NCBI GenBank assembly: GCA_029975275.1 | Contig: JARKPN010000018.1 | Coordinates: forward strand, 1-64,000 | Reading direction: 5' to 3' | Length of the DNA stretch: 64,000 bases | Origin: Geobacteraceae bacterium | GTDB taxonomy: Bacteria; Desulfobacterota; Desulfuromonadia; Geobacterales; Geobacteraceae | In this document: piece after piece, positions 7,881-15,909 of the stretch | How the letters are laid out: the number at the start of each line of letters is the position of its first letter | Numbering within the stretch: position 1 is the stretch's first letter | The notes under the pieces: model-generated | What the model saw: only the letters and a program-made list of their open reading frames with translations | Database searches by the model: none | Told to the model about the DNA's origin: nothing | Made by a program: the position numbers and the translations under genes

Positions 7881-8825
7881 TTGGATCTGAGTATCGTCGT
7901 CCCTATATACAATGAGGAGGAGAATATCCGTGACCTCCACCGTCAGGTCACGACGGCCCTGGCCGGAAGCGGGATCGACTACGAGCTGGTCCTGGTTGAC
8001 GACGGCTCCTCGGACCGTTCTTTCGCCCTTCTCCGGGAGGCGGCCGCCGAAGACGGGCGGGTCAAGGTGATACGCTTCCGGCGGAACTTCGGCCAGACCG
8101 CGGCCATGGCGGCCGGTTTCGACGCGGCCTCGGGCAGGGTGGTGGTCCCCATGGACGGTGACCTGCAGAACGACCCCGCGGACATACCGAAGCTCCTCGC
8201 CAGGATCGACGAGGGTTTCGACGTAGTATCCGGTTGGCGCCGGGACCGGAAAGACGCCTTCCTCAACCGGACCCTGCCGTCCATCCTGGCGAACCGCTTC
8301 ATCTCCGGCATGACCGGGATCAGGCTGCACGACTACGGCTGCACCCTCAAGGCATACCGACGCGAGGTCCTGGAAGGGATCAACCTGTACGGCGAAATGC
8401 ACCGGTTCGTCCCGGCCCTGGTTTCCCAGGTGGGCGCGAAGGTCACCGAGATCCCGGTCGGGCACCGCCCACGGCTCCACGGCAGGAGCAAGTACGGCAT
8501 CTCCCGCACCATGCGGGTCATCCTGGACCTGATGACGGTGAAATTCCTGCTCAGCTATTCCACACGGCCCATCCAGCTGTTCGGCCGTCTCGGCGTCTAT
8601 ACCCTGATGGCATCCTTCCTGAGCGGCGGAGCAACGATCTACATGAAGCTGTTCCAGGGGATGAGCATGAACCGCAACCCCCTGCTGCTGCTGACCGCCC
8701 TGCTCCTGTTCATGGGTGTCCAGTTCATCGTGCTGGGTCTCCTGGGGGAGCTGAACGCCCGCACCTACTACGAGGCCCAGGGGAAACCGATCTACGTGAT
8801 CAGGGAAACCATCAACCTTGCCTGA
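7881..8825 (+). CDS. Family 2 glycosyltransferase, polyprenyl-phosphate sugar synthase type (GtrB/DPM1-like)
   Basis: It probably charges undecaprenyl phosphate with a sugar at the inner membrane for later use in a periplasmic glycan. The 314 residues start with the GT-A nucleotide-binding segment (LSIVVPIYNEEENI). They carry the metal and donor motif PMDGDLQNDPADIP and the RSKYGISR region typical of this subgroup. The sequence ends with two membrane helices at about 230-290. The start is TTG with AAAGGTGG upstream; no ATG fits. Its last 8 bases overlap the next glycosyltransferase gene. The 5' region carries repeat copy A. Confidence 0.87.
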   Translation: MDLSIVVPIYNEEENIRDLHRQVTTALAGSGIDYELVLVDDGSSDRSFALLREAAAEDGRVKVIRFRRNFGQTAAMAAGFDAASGRVVVPMDGDLQNDPADIPKLLARIDEGFDVVSGWRRDRKDAFLNRTLPSILANRFISGMTGIRLHDYGCTLKAYRREVLEGINLYGEMHRFVPALVSQVGAKVTEIPVGHRPRLHGRSKYGISRTMRVILDLMTVKFLLSYSTRPIQLFGRLGVYTLMASFLSGGATIYMKLFQGMSMNRNPLLLLTALLLFMGVQFIVLGLLGELNARTYYEAQGKPIYVIRETINLA

Positions 8826-10005
8826 CCGGAAGCTGCGCGTCCTGATGATCGCGCCCACCCCCTATTTCGCCGACCGGGGGTGCCACGTGAGGATCTACGA
8901 GGAGGCGCGCTCGCTTGCCGGATTCGGTCATGAGGTCCGGATCGTCACCTATCACCTGGGACGGGACATGCCGGGCATACCCACCAGCCGCATCCGCAAC
9001 ATCCCCTGGTACCGGAAGCTCTCCGCCGGACCGTCGTGGCACAAGCCGTACCTGGACCTGCTCCTCTTTTTCAAGACCCTTGCCGTTGCCCGCAGCTTCC
9101 GGCCCCACCTGCTCCACGCACACCTCCACGAGGGAGCGTTCCTGGGGATATTCCTGAAGAAGATTCTCAAGGTTCCCCTGGTCTTCGACTGCCAGGGAAG
9201 CCTGACCGCCGAGATCATCGACCACGGTTTCGTGCGAAAGGGTTCCGCGCTCTGCCGCGTCTTCCGGGCAGTGGAAGGGTTCGTCAACCGCCGGGCCGAC
9301 CACATCGTCACCAGTTCCGGCCCGGCGGCAACCGCCCTGCGGGAGGAGTGGAACGTTCCGGCTGGAAAGGTGACTGCCGTCATGGACGGGGTGCACACCG
9401 GTGAGTTCTCCCCCGGCCCCAAGGCGGAGGTGCGCCGTGAGCTGGGCCTGCCGTCCGACAGGCCGGTCGCCCTGTTCCTGGGAGTGCTGAACCGCTACCA
9501 GGGTATCGATATCCTGATGGACGTGGTGAAAACCATGAAGGAACGCGGCGTCGAGCTCCATGTCCTGGTCATGGGGTTCCCCGAGGAGCGCTACCAGGCT
9601 CTGGCGCGGGAGGCCGGGATCAGCGACCGTATCACCTTTACCGGCAGGATCGACTACCGGCAGGCGTCCCGCTGCCTCTCGGCCGGCGATATCGCCCTCT
9701 CCCCCAAGATCTCCCTCACGGAGGCCAACGGCAAGCTGTTCAACTACATGGCCTGCGGACTGCCAGTGGTGGTCTTCGACACCCCGGTCAACCGGGAGAT
9801 CCTGGGCGATGCCGGCGTCTATGCCCGCTTCGGCGACCCGGCCGATTTCGCCGACCGGGTGGAAGAGCTGGCGCGGGATGAGGAAAAACAGAGAGAGCTT
9901 TCCTCCATGGTCCGGGACAAGGTGGTCAGGGAACACTCCTGGGAGGCGCGCGGCGCACGGCTGGAGGCGGTCTACCGGGAGCTTCCGGTGACGCGGGATG
10001 AGTGA
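8818..10005 (+). CDS. Family 4 (GT-B) glycosyltransferase
   Basis: A soluble or membrane-associated GT-B enzyme that adds sugars from nucleotide or lipid donors, probably to a surface polysaccharide. The 395 residues have an N-terminal acceptor domain (LRVLMIAPTPYFADRGCHVR) and a C-terminal donor domain. The latter carries the GT4 signature around residues 300-330 (SLTEANGKLFNYMACGLPVV), with the EX7E-like acidic pair. The TTG start at 8818 overlaps the stop of the previous gene, indicating translational coupling. The acceptor is unknown. Transcription ends against the convergent nth gene. Confidence 0.87.
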   Translation: MPDRKLRVLMIAPTPYFADRGCHVRIYEEARSLAGFGHEVRIVTYHLGRDMPGIPTSRIRNIPWYRKLSAGPSWHKPYLDLLLFFKTLAVARSFRPHLLHAHLHEGAFLGIFLKKILKVPLVFDCQGSLTAEIIDHGFVRKGSALCRVFRAVEGFVNRRADHIVTSSGPAATALREEWNVPAGKVTAVMDGVHTGEFSPGPKAEVRRELGLPSDRPVALFLGVLNRYQGIDILMDVVKTMKERGVELHVLVMGFPEERYQALAREAGISDRITFTGRIDYRQASRCLSAGDIALSPKISLTEANGKLFNYMACGLPVVVFDTPVNREILGDAGVYARFGDPADFADRVEELARDEEKQRELSSMVRDKVVREHSWEARGARLEAVYRELPVTRDE

Positions 10006-10020
10006 GGGCACGGAACCGCT

Positions 10021-10677
10021 TCAACGGGACTTCTTCACCCCTACCCGGTCACAGAGGTGCGCCAGCGGGCAGCTGGAGCACCTGGGGGAAAGCGGGGTGC
10101 ACTGGTTCTGTCCAAAGGTGACCAGCAGGTCGTTGATGGCCAGCCAGTACTGCCGTGGCAGCTTGCGCCGCAGCGTGAACTCGGTCTCCTCCGGGGTACT
10201 GGTCACGACGTAGCCCCAGCGGTTGCAGATGCGGTGCACGTGGGTATCCACGCAGATCCCGGGCTTGCCGAACCCCAGGGTCACGACCAGGTTGGCGGTC
10301 TTGCGGCCGACCCCCTTGAACTTCAGCAGCTCGTCTATCTCATCCGGCACCTTTCCCCCGTACTTCTCGATCAGGGTCCGGGAGATGTCCAGGATCTGGA
10401 CGGCCTTGGTCCGGTAGAAGCCGACCGGATAGATGGCCTTTTCGATGGTCTCGGGCGCCAGCCCCACCATTTTTTCCGGCGTGTCCGCCAGGGCGAAGAT
10501 ACGCTCCGAAGCCGGACCGGTGGTCCGGTCCTGGGTCCTGAGCGAGAGTATGCACGAGACCAGGACCTTGTACGGGTCCCCTTCACGCTGCGAGACGATG
10601 GTGACCGCGGGCGACCGCCAGGCGCTGACCGCCTCGTTCAGCAGCCGCACGGCTTCATGGATCTGTCCGTCCTTCAT
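10021..10677 (-). CDS. nth: Endonuclease III
   Basis: A base-excision repair glycosylase/AP lyase that removes oxidised pyrimidines. The 218 residues show the helix-hairpin-helix (FKGVGRKTANLVV) with catalytic Lys126 and Asp144 (VDTHVHR). The C-terminal [4Fe-4S] loop has Cys193, Cys200, Cys203 and Cys209 (C-x6-C-x2-C-x5-C). Both catalytic residues and all four cluster ligands are intact. The ATG is preceded by GGAGG. The gene stands alone between convergent and divergent neighbours. Confidence 0.95.
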   Translation of the reverse strand: MKDGQIHEAVRLLNEAVSAWRSPAVTIVSQREGDPYKVLVSCILSLRTQDRTTGPASERIFALADTPEKMVGLAPETIEKAIYPVGFYRTKAVQILDISRTLIEKYGGKVPDEIDELLKFKGVGRKTANLVVTLGFGKPGICVDTHVHRICNRWGYVVTSTPEETEFTLRRKLPRQYWLAINDLLVTFGQNQCTPLSPRCSSCPLAHLCDRVGVKKSR

Positions 10678-10770
10678 GGTGCTCCTCCGCTGCGATGATC
10701 TGAGGATCGGATTCTAACGGAACCCGGACCGAGCGGCAACCAAAATCCTGGGACGGCCGCTTTTCCAAGG

Positions 10771-10799
10771 TTGAAGATCCCGCTGTTCTCCCATATACT
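10771..10799 (+). promoter_or_regulatory. Predicted sigma-70 promoter of the PHP gene
   Basis: TTGAAG (10771-10776), a 17-nt spacer and TATACT (10794-10799), about 34 nt before the start codon at 10833. Confidence 0.55.
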
Positions 10800-10832
10800 G
10801 AAATCAGACCAGGAAACCTGTAAGGAAGACTC

Positions 10833-11744
10833 ATGGAAAGATACATGGACCTGCATGTGCACACCTGCTACTCGGATGGAGTCCATTCACCATCTGAGGT
10901 GGTTGCCATGGCCGCCGCCAAGGGGTTGAAGGCAATCGCCATTGCAGACCACGACTCCGTTTCCGGGGTGGACGAGGCCATTGCGGCCGGCCGCAGGCTC
11001 GGGGTGGAGGTGGTTCCGGCGGTCGAGCTTTCCATCGGCTTCAGGAATTTCCACGACGTGCACCTGCTCGGGTATTTCATTGATCACAGGGACGCGGCCT
11101 TCAGGGCAGGGCTTGACGAATTCAGCAGGGTGCGCGACCTGCGGGGGAAGGCCATCGTCGACAAGATCAACGCCAAGCTGGCGAACGAACGGAACCGGGC
11201 CATCTCCTACGACGAGATCAGCAACGGCGTCATGGGGACCCTCAGCCGGCTCCACATAGCCCGGGCACTGGTGGCGGGCGGGATGGCCAAGCATGTCCAG
11301 GACGCCTTTGTCCGCTACCTGCACCCCTGCGACGTGCCCAAGCGCCACTTCCCGGTGGAGGAGGCACTGGCGGAGATACGCCGGCTCAAAGGGGTCTCGG
11401 TGCTGGCGCACCCCCAGAGCATCACCACGGACCGTAGAATACTTGCCTCCCTCATAAGGGACATGAAAAGGATGGGGCTGGACGGAGTGGAGGTCTTCAA
11501 CAACCTCTGCTACAAGGACGACATGATATTCCTTGAGTGCCTCTGCCGGGACCTGGACCTGGCGATGACCGGAGGGTCCGATTTCCACGGCAACGAGGAC
11601 GACGTGGAGATAGGGAGCGGCAGAGGGGGACTGGCGGTTGCCTACAGGCTGCTGGACCGTCTGAAGGTTGAAGCGGCCGGGCGGGGTTGGGTCGCGACCG
11701 GGCCGGACCCCGGCCGGAACGGTACGATCGAGGCGCAGGGATAG
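10833..11744 (+). CDS. PHP-domain phosphoesterase (RNase AM / nucleoside bisphosphatase family)
   Basis: A metal-dependent phosphoesterase. Close families (YciV/RNase AM) degrade short RNA or 3',5'-nucleoside bisphosphates; which substrate is used here is inferred only from family. The 303 residues carry the PHP metal motifs in order: DLHVHTCYSDG near residue 6, IAIADHDSVSG near 38, a Glu in the VVPAVELSI segment, LAHPQ in the middle and GGSDFHG near 250. All are intact. The ATG follows AAGGA. It is followed 4 bp later by a small gene of unknown function, probably in the same transcript. Confidence 0.88.
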   Translation: MERYMDLHVHTCYSDGVHSPSEVVAMAAAKGLKAIAIADHDSVSGVDEAIAAGRRLGVEVVPAVELSIGFRNFHDVHLLGYFIDHRDAAFRAGLDEFSRVRDLRGKAIVDKINAKLANERNRAISYDEISNGVMGTLSRLHIARALVAGGMAKHVQDAFVRYLHPCDVPKRHFPVEEALAEIRRLKGVSVLAHPQSITTDRRILASLIRDMKRMGLDGVEVFNNLCYKDDMIFLECLCRDLDLAMTGGSDFHGNEDDVEIGSGRGGLAVAYRLLDRLKVEAAGRGWVATGPDPGRNGTIEAQG

Positions 11745-11748
11745 AAAA

Positions 11749-11970
11749 ATGGCCGACGCGCGCGAAGTACTCGAAACCATGAAGCAGGTCGCGAAGATCC
11801 GCATCGAGATGCTGAAGGAAGGGACCACTTTCCATAACGATGGAAAGCGCGCCTACTACCTGCGGGAATATGAAGCGAAGCTCAAGGAGATCGAGGAGTT
11901 GATCCGCAGGATGAACATCAGGCTGATATACAGCAGAAAGGACGGGCAGGAAGACAACCCTCCCGCCTGA
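11749..11970 (+). CDS. Small charged helical protein of unknown function
   Basis: 73 residues starting MADAREVLETMKQVAK, rich in Lys/Glu/Arg and predicted to be mostly helical; it resembles a short coiled coil. There is no signal peptide, cysteine motif or membrane segment. The start is the ATG 4 bp after the PHP stop codon, with AGGGAT just upstream, so the two genes are probably translated together. I do not recognise a family. Coding character is good (regular heptad-like spacing, GC-rich third positions), but the function is unknown. Confidence 0.7.
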   Translation: MADAREVLETMKQVAKIRIEMLKEGTTFHNDGKRAYYLREYEAKLKEIEELIRRMNIRLIYSRKDGQEDNPPA

Positions 11971-11999
11971 AGGAAGGGGAAGCCGGGATTCCGTTCGCT

Positions 12000-12659
12000 T
12001 CACTCCAGGCGGACCTTCCTGATCCCCTGGGTGGCGACGATCCCGTCGATTATCCGGTAGGCCACATGGCGGTCCGTCAGCTTGATCTCGAATTCCAGGA
12101 AGATCTCCCGTTTCTCCAGATCATGCTCGACACAGGCATTAAGCACCTGCAGGTTGAAACTCTCCACGAGTTGCTCGATCCGGGGCATCATTCCTTCCAG
12201 ATCCATGCTCCACACCTTGATGGCGCTGTAAGTGTCCCGCGTCAGTCTCCCTTCCACCTTCTTCAGCAACAGCAGCGAGCCGATGGCCACCAGGGTTACC
12301 ACGGCGGAAACGGCATAGGCGCCGAGGCCACAGGCCACTCCTACGGCCGAGGCGACCCAGAGGCATGCGGCCGTGGTAAGGCCGCGGATGGAGGCCTTTT
12401 CCCTGATTATCGCCCCGGCGCCCAGGAAGCCGATACCGGTCACCACCTGGGCCGCCACCCTCGACGGATCCACTATGCCGGCGCCGTAGATCCTGTAGAA
12501 ATAGATGGATGTCACCGTAAAGACGCAGGCACCCAGCGACACGAGCAGATGGGTACGGAACCCCGCCGGCCTCCCGTGGATCTCCCTCTCCAACCCGATG
12601 AGCCCGCCGAGGATTGCGGACAGCAGCAGCCGCAGTATGACTTCAATCTCTATGACCAT
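12000..12659 (-). CDS. MgtC/SapB family membrane protein
   Basis: An inner-membrane protein related to MgtC, a family linked to magnesium homeostasis and survival under magnesium limitation; the biochemical role is not settled. The 219 residues have about five membrane helices. The family signatures are GGLIGLEREIHGRPAGFRTH near residues 18-37 and GIGFLGAGAIIRE near 75-87. A soluble ACT-like domain of about 75 residues closes the protein. The start lacks a strong ribosome site. It lies 73 bp downstream of the GTPase gene on the same strand and may be the last gene of that transcript. Confidence 0.88.
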   Translation of the reverse strand: MVIEIEVILRLLLSAILGGLIGLEREIHGRPAGFRTHLLVSLGACVFTVTSIYFYRIYGAGIVDPSRVAAQVVTGIGFLGAGAIIREKASIRGLTTAACLWVASAVGVACGLGAYAVSAVVTLVAIGSLLLLKKVEGRLTRDTYSAIKVWSMDLEGMMPRIEQLVESFNLQVLNACVEHDLEKREIFLEFEIKLTDRHVAYRIIDGIVATQGIRKVRLE

Positions 12660-12732
12660 ATGACCGTCATTCTGCCCGGATGCAACAGGGCGGACCCGTG
12701 AGCCGGGAAAACGTGAAGCACTGACCGTGCGG

Positions 12733-13818
12733 TCAGCGCGGGTCCAGTTTTTCCAGGGAAACGTCGAAGGTCAGCGCCGCCCGGGTTTCCCCTCCACGGT
12801 AGCGGACAACAAGGGGGAGCCTGAAGCGCCCGTTCCCCGCGGACTCCATCCCTCCATCGAGCTCTATTTCCGCCTGGTCCTCCTCGGGCTCCTCCGGTGC
12901 GGACCAGGCACCAGAACCGGCTGACGGCTGCTCCGCCGCCGACAGGTCGGGCTCCTGGGTAAAACCCGGGAAAGGAGATTGGAATGTCGTGAGTGAGGCA
13001 GCCTCCGGCTCGGCGGCAAAGGCCGGCGCCGGAGTTTCCTGGACAAGCTCCTCAGGTTCCGGCTCCGCGGCGTAATCCACGTCCTCTTCCACCGGCTCCA
13101 GGGTGAGCAGCTCCGAGTCGTCGAGCAGGCTTTCAGTTTCAAGGACAAGGGGGCACTCCTCCGGCTCCTCCGCGACCTTGACGGCCGGAACGGGCTCTCC
13201 GGCAACGGGTACCGGCTCGGGCTCCTGTCCCAGCGGAAGGTCACGCAGTCGCTGCAGAACCATCTTGACCATCTCTGAAAGGGCCGGCAGAACGCCTTCG
13301 CCCGAACGGGCCGAGGCGGGGATCATCGGGACGTCGCCGATGTCGAGCAGGTTCCTGGCCTCGTCTATGGAAACGGCTCCTTCCACGTCCCTCTTGTTGC
13401 ACTGGAAAATGCAGGGAAGCTCATCCAGCGGCACGCCGTATGTCTGGAGGTACTCCTTCAGGCTGTCCAGGCTCCTGCGGTTCTCCAGGGTGCGGGAGGG
13501 CTCCAGGTCGGCGACGAAGACGATGCCGTCGGCCCCCTTCAGGACGCTCTTCCAGACAGCCGGCTCAACCGGCTCGCCGGGCACGGTATAGATGTGGAAA
13601 TGGATGCCGAAGTCCCTGATGGCCGCCAGTTCCGGACGCATGAAGTCGAAGAACACCATTCTCCCGCTCGGGGTGTTCATGAACTTGAATTTCCCGCGGT
13701 ATTCCGGTTTCAGCTTGTTGTAGATGAATTCCAGATTGGTCGTCTTGCCGCTCCGACCAGGGCCGAAATAGACTATCTTGGCGTGAATTTCCTTCTTGGC
13801 GTCGTTTACCAGGGCCAT
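12733..13818 (-). CDS. MglA-like small GTPase with acidic C-terminal extension
   Basis: MglA GTPases are polarity switches that place motility machines at cell poles. Residues 1-200 form the GTPase: P-loop GPGRSGKT at 19-26, TVPGE at 78-82 and NKRD at 141-144. Thr78 in place of the usual Asp is typical of MglA, but position 82, catalytic Gln in Myxococcus MglA, is Glu here. MglA is normally about 195 residues. This protein has 361, adding an acidic Pro/Glu-rich linker (about 200-320) and a short beta-rich end (FRLPLVVRYRGGETRAALTF). The strong site GGGAGG precedes the ATG. It sits 11 bp after the HEAT-like gene. No MglB partner is in the window. Confidence 0.85.
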   Translation of the reverse strand: MALVNDAKKEIHAKIVYFGPGRSGKTTNLEFIYNKLKPEYRGKFKFMNTPSGRMVFFDFMRPELAAIRDFGIHFHIYTVPGEPVEPAVWKSVLKGADGIVFVADLEPSRTLENRRSLDSLKEYLQTYGVPLDELPCIFQCNKRDVEGAVSIDEARNLLDIGDVPMIPASARSGEGVLPALSEMVKMVLQRLRDLPLGQEPEPVPVAGEPVPAVKVAEEPEECPLVLETESLLDDSELLTLEPVEEDVDYAAEPEPEELVQETPAPAFAAEPEAASLTTFQSPFPGFTQEPDLSAAEQPSAGSGAWSAPEEPEEDQAEIELDGGMESAGNGRFRLPLVVRYRGGETRAALTFDVSLEKLDPR

Positions 13819-13829
13819 GGAAGACCTCC

Positions 13830-14741
13830 CTATTTATCCTTTTGTTTGTTCATCAGCAGCCGCCTCGCCTGCGTCGAGATGACGGAGGATACGTTCTTGC
13901 TCTTGGCCAGCATCCCGAGATCCTTTTCCGTCAAACCTGAAAGAAACCGGAGCGCGAAATGAAGGGGTGTCTTGTGGTTCTCCACCAGCGACTTCCTGAT
14001 CTGGTAGTTCTTGGTCCAGTCCTTGTTGGTGCAGATATCCCGGAGGATATCGTCGTTGTTCAGGTGGGACTTGGAGATCATCAACACCTCCGGCTCGGTG
14101 ATGCGCGGATTTTTTATCACCGAGCCGGACACCAGCTTGTTGATGTCCTTGACCAGCAGCATCCTCCACTCCTTGTCGCCGGTCATGGCCATCTTGATCT
14201 TCTCCGACACCGTCATTCCCTTGGCAAGCTGGTAGGTGCTTCGGAATTCGTCCTCGTCTTCCGGCACTTCGTCCTTTTCGCCGATGTCCACCGGAGAAGC
14301 TTCTCCCTCTGCCGCAGCACAGGAAGGTTCCTGCCGGGGCGATTCCTCCGGCAGCTCTCCCGCCGTCTCCCTTCCTGTCCCGGCGAGGAGCGCGAGGGTC
14401 GCCGCGTCCGCCGCCGGATTGAGCGCTATCATCTCCGCCACGGCGGGGTTCCGGCCATGCAGCCGTGCCATCAGTTCCAGGAGACGGGGATGGGTCTCGG
14501 CAGAGCCGACAATATCCAGCAGGGTCTCCTCGGGCAGCGTACGGAGCCCGGCAACAGCGGAAGACCGGACCTCGGGGTCCGGATCGCGGCTCAGGCAAAA
14601 CCGGACAACGGCCACCTCGGCAGCGGGGAGCGGAACCTCGCCGCGGGCCGCCATCAGACGTTCCTCCCGGCTGGCGCCGGGTTGCACGTAGCGGGCCGCC
14701 GCCGGAGAAAGCCTTACCGTTGTCTTCCCTTTTTCAGACAT
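13830..14741 (-). CDS. HEAT-like helical repeat protein of unknown function
   Basis: 303 residues, soluble. The N-terminal half has HEAT/DUF2336-like helical pairs (RFCLSRDPDPEVRSSAVAGL, NPAVAEMIALNPAADAATL). An acidic linker follows at about 130-170. The C-terminal half repeats the theme NPRITEPEVLMISKSHLNND with an alternating helix pattern to the end. It looks like a scaffold or adaptor. Its gene lies between the SPOR gene (12 bp) and the MglA-like GTPase gene (11 bp), so a role in the GTPase pathway is plausible but inferred. No enzyme motif is visible. Confidence 0.7.
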   Translation of the reverse strand: MSEKGKTTVRLSPAAARYVQPGASREERLMAARGEVPLPAAEVAVVRFCLSRDPDPEVRSSAVAGLRTLPEETLLDIVGSAETHPRLLELMARLHGRNPAVAEMIALNPAADAATLALLAGTGRETAGELPEESPRQEPSCAAAEGEASPVDIGEKDEVPEDEDEFRSTYQLAKGMTVSEKIKMAMTGDKEWRMLLVKDINKLVSGSVIKNPRITEPEVLMISKSHLNNDDILRDICTNKDWTKNYQIRKSLVENHKTPLHFALRFLSGLTEKDLGMLAKSKNVSSVISTQARRLLMNKQKDK

Positions 14742-14753
14742 GGCACCTGTCCG

Positions 14754-15887
14754 CTATTTCATCGGCGCCGGAAGGGGCGTGAAGCCGAGCTTGCGGAGCC
14801 GTGCAGCCTCTTTCTCCGCCTGTTCGCGGGTCGCGAAACCGCCAGAGCTCAGGGTATAGGTCTGTACCGGTGCGCTGGATTTCTTCACGATGGGAGCGAA
14901 TCCTTCCCTGCGCAGCCTGTCCTGCTCCCTGGCCGCCCGCTCCTGATCGAAATAGGAACCGGCGTACACTACGTACCTCCCATTCTCCTGCAGAATGAAG
15001 GCATCCCTGCTGCTCTTCCTGACCCTTTCCAGCTCCGAGCTCGCCGAAGAGTACGATGCGAATTCGGCCAGAATCAACCTGTTCATCGGTTCGTTTTTCT
15101 TGCGGCCAGGCGTGACAACCGGCTTGAACCCGGCATGCTCAAGTTTCGACTTTGCCGCGAGCAGCGTCGACTTCAGCACATAGGTGCCCACTATCAGGGT
15201 ATAGTTCGCCCCCTGCCTGCCGGCGGCACTCCGTTCTTCTCCTGCCTCCGCCTTGGCGGTCTTCCGTTTCCTGTCCACGGAAGCCTTGCCTGCGGAAGCG
15301 GTTTCCGTCTTTGCCGAGGCGAGTGCCGTTTTCTTGTCGGCCGACGATCTGGCCGGCTCCTTAGAGGGTGTCTTGGCCGCGGCCGTTTTCTGCGCGGCAG
15401 CTGCCGGCTTTCCGGCCGCCCTGGTTGCGGGCTTTGGCGCCTGCTGCGGGGCGGCGGGGGCCGGAAGTTTTTTGTCCGCAGCGGTAACCGCTTTCTGCGT
15501 GGGTTTCGCGGCCGGCGCGACAGGGATCTCTCCCTGCCGCGCCTGGGTGTTCGAGGCCACCTCGGGGGCGTTGCCGCCGGAGGGCTGGGAAACGTCCGGG
15601 GTAGCCGGCTGTTCCGGCAGGGAGGAGGCCGGAGGGACCGACCCCTCCAGGTTTGCGGCGACAGGCTGGGACGGCCGCTCCGGAAGCGGTTTCTTTACCT
15701 CGGCGGGGTAGACCTGATACTGCATCGGGGTCTCCTCCTTGGGCCGCAGCATGTCCGTGAAGTAATAGAAGTATCCGAAGCATACCGCGAGGGCCAGCAG
15801 AACGAGCGGCACGCCCTTGGCGCTCCCTCCCGCGACCCCGGCCACGCCGTTGAATTTGCCCTTTTCCGGGACACCGTTTCCAGCCAT
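14754..15887 (-). CDS. Membrane-anchored SPOR-domain protein
   Basis: 377 residues. There is a single membrane helix near 27-50 (PLVLLALAVCFGYFYYFTDML), so a short cytoplasmic N-terminus, then a long Ala/Pro/Lys-rich periplasmic linker (about 60-220). The C-terminal region has SPOR-like repeats (YTLIVGTYVLKSTLLAAKSK, YVVYAGSYFDQERAAREQD and YTLSSGGFATREQAEKEAARL). SPOR domains bind denuded septal peptidoglycan, so a role at division sites or poles is likely. The gene is between the EF-G-like gene (22 bp) and the HEAT-like gene. GGGGGAGGAA precedes the ATG. Confidence 0.85.
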   Translation of the reverse strand: MAGNGVPEKGKFNGVAGVAGGSAKGVPLVLLALAVCFGYFYYFTDMLRPKEETPMQYQVYPAEVKKPLPERPSQPVAANLEGSVPPASSLPEQPATPDVSQPSGGNAPEVASNTQARQGEIPVAPAAKPTQKAVTAADKKLPAPAAPQQAPKPATRAAGKPAAAAQKTAAAKTPSKEPARSSADKKTALASAKTETASAGKASVDRKRKTAKAEAGEERSAAGRQGANYTLIVGTYVLKSTLLAAKSKLEHAGFKPVVTPGRKKNEPMNRLILAEFASYSSASSELERVRKSSRDAFILQENGRYVVYAGSYFDQERAAREQDRLRREGFAPIVKKSSAPVQTYTLSSGGFATREQAEKEAARLRKLGFTPLPAPMK

Positions 15888-15909
15888 CGGTTTCCTCCCC
15901 CTTGCCGCC

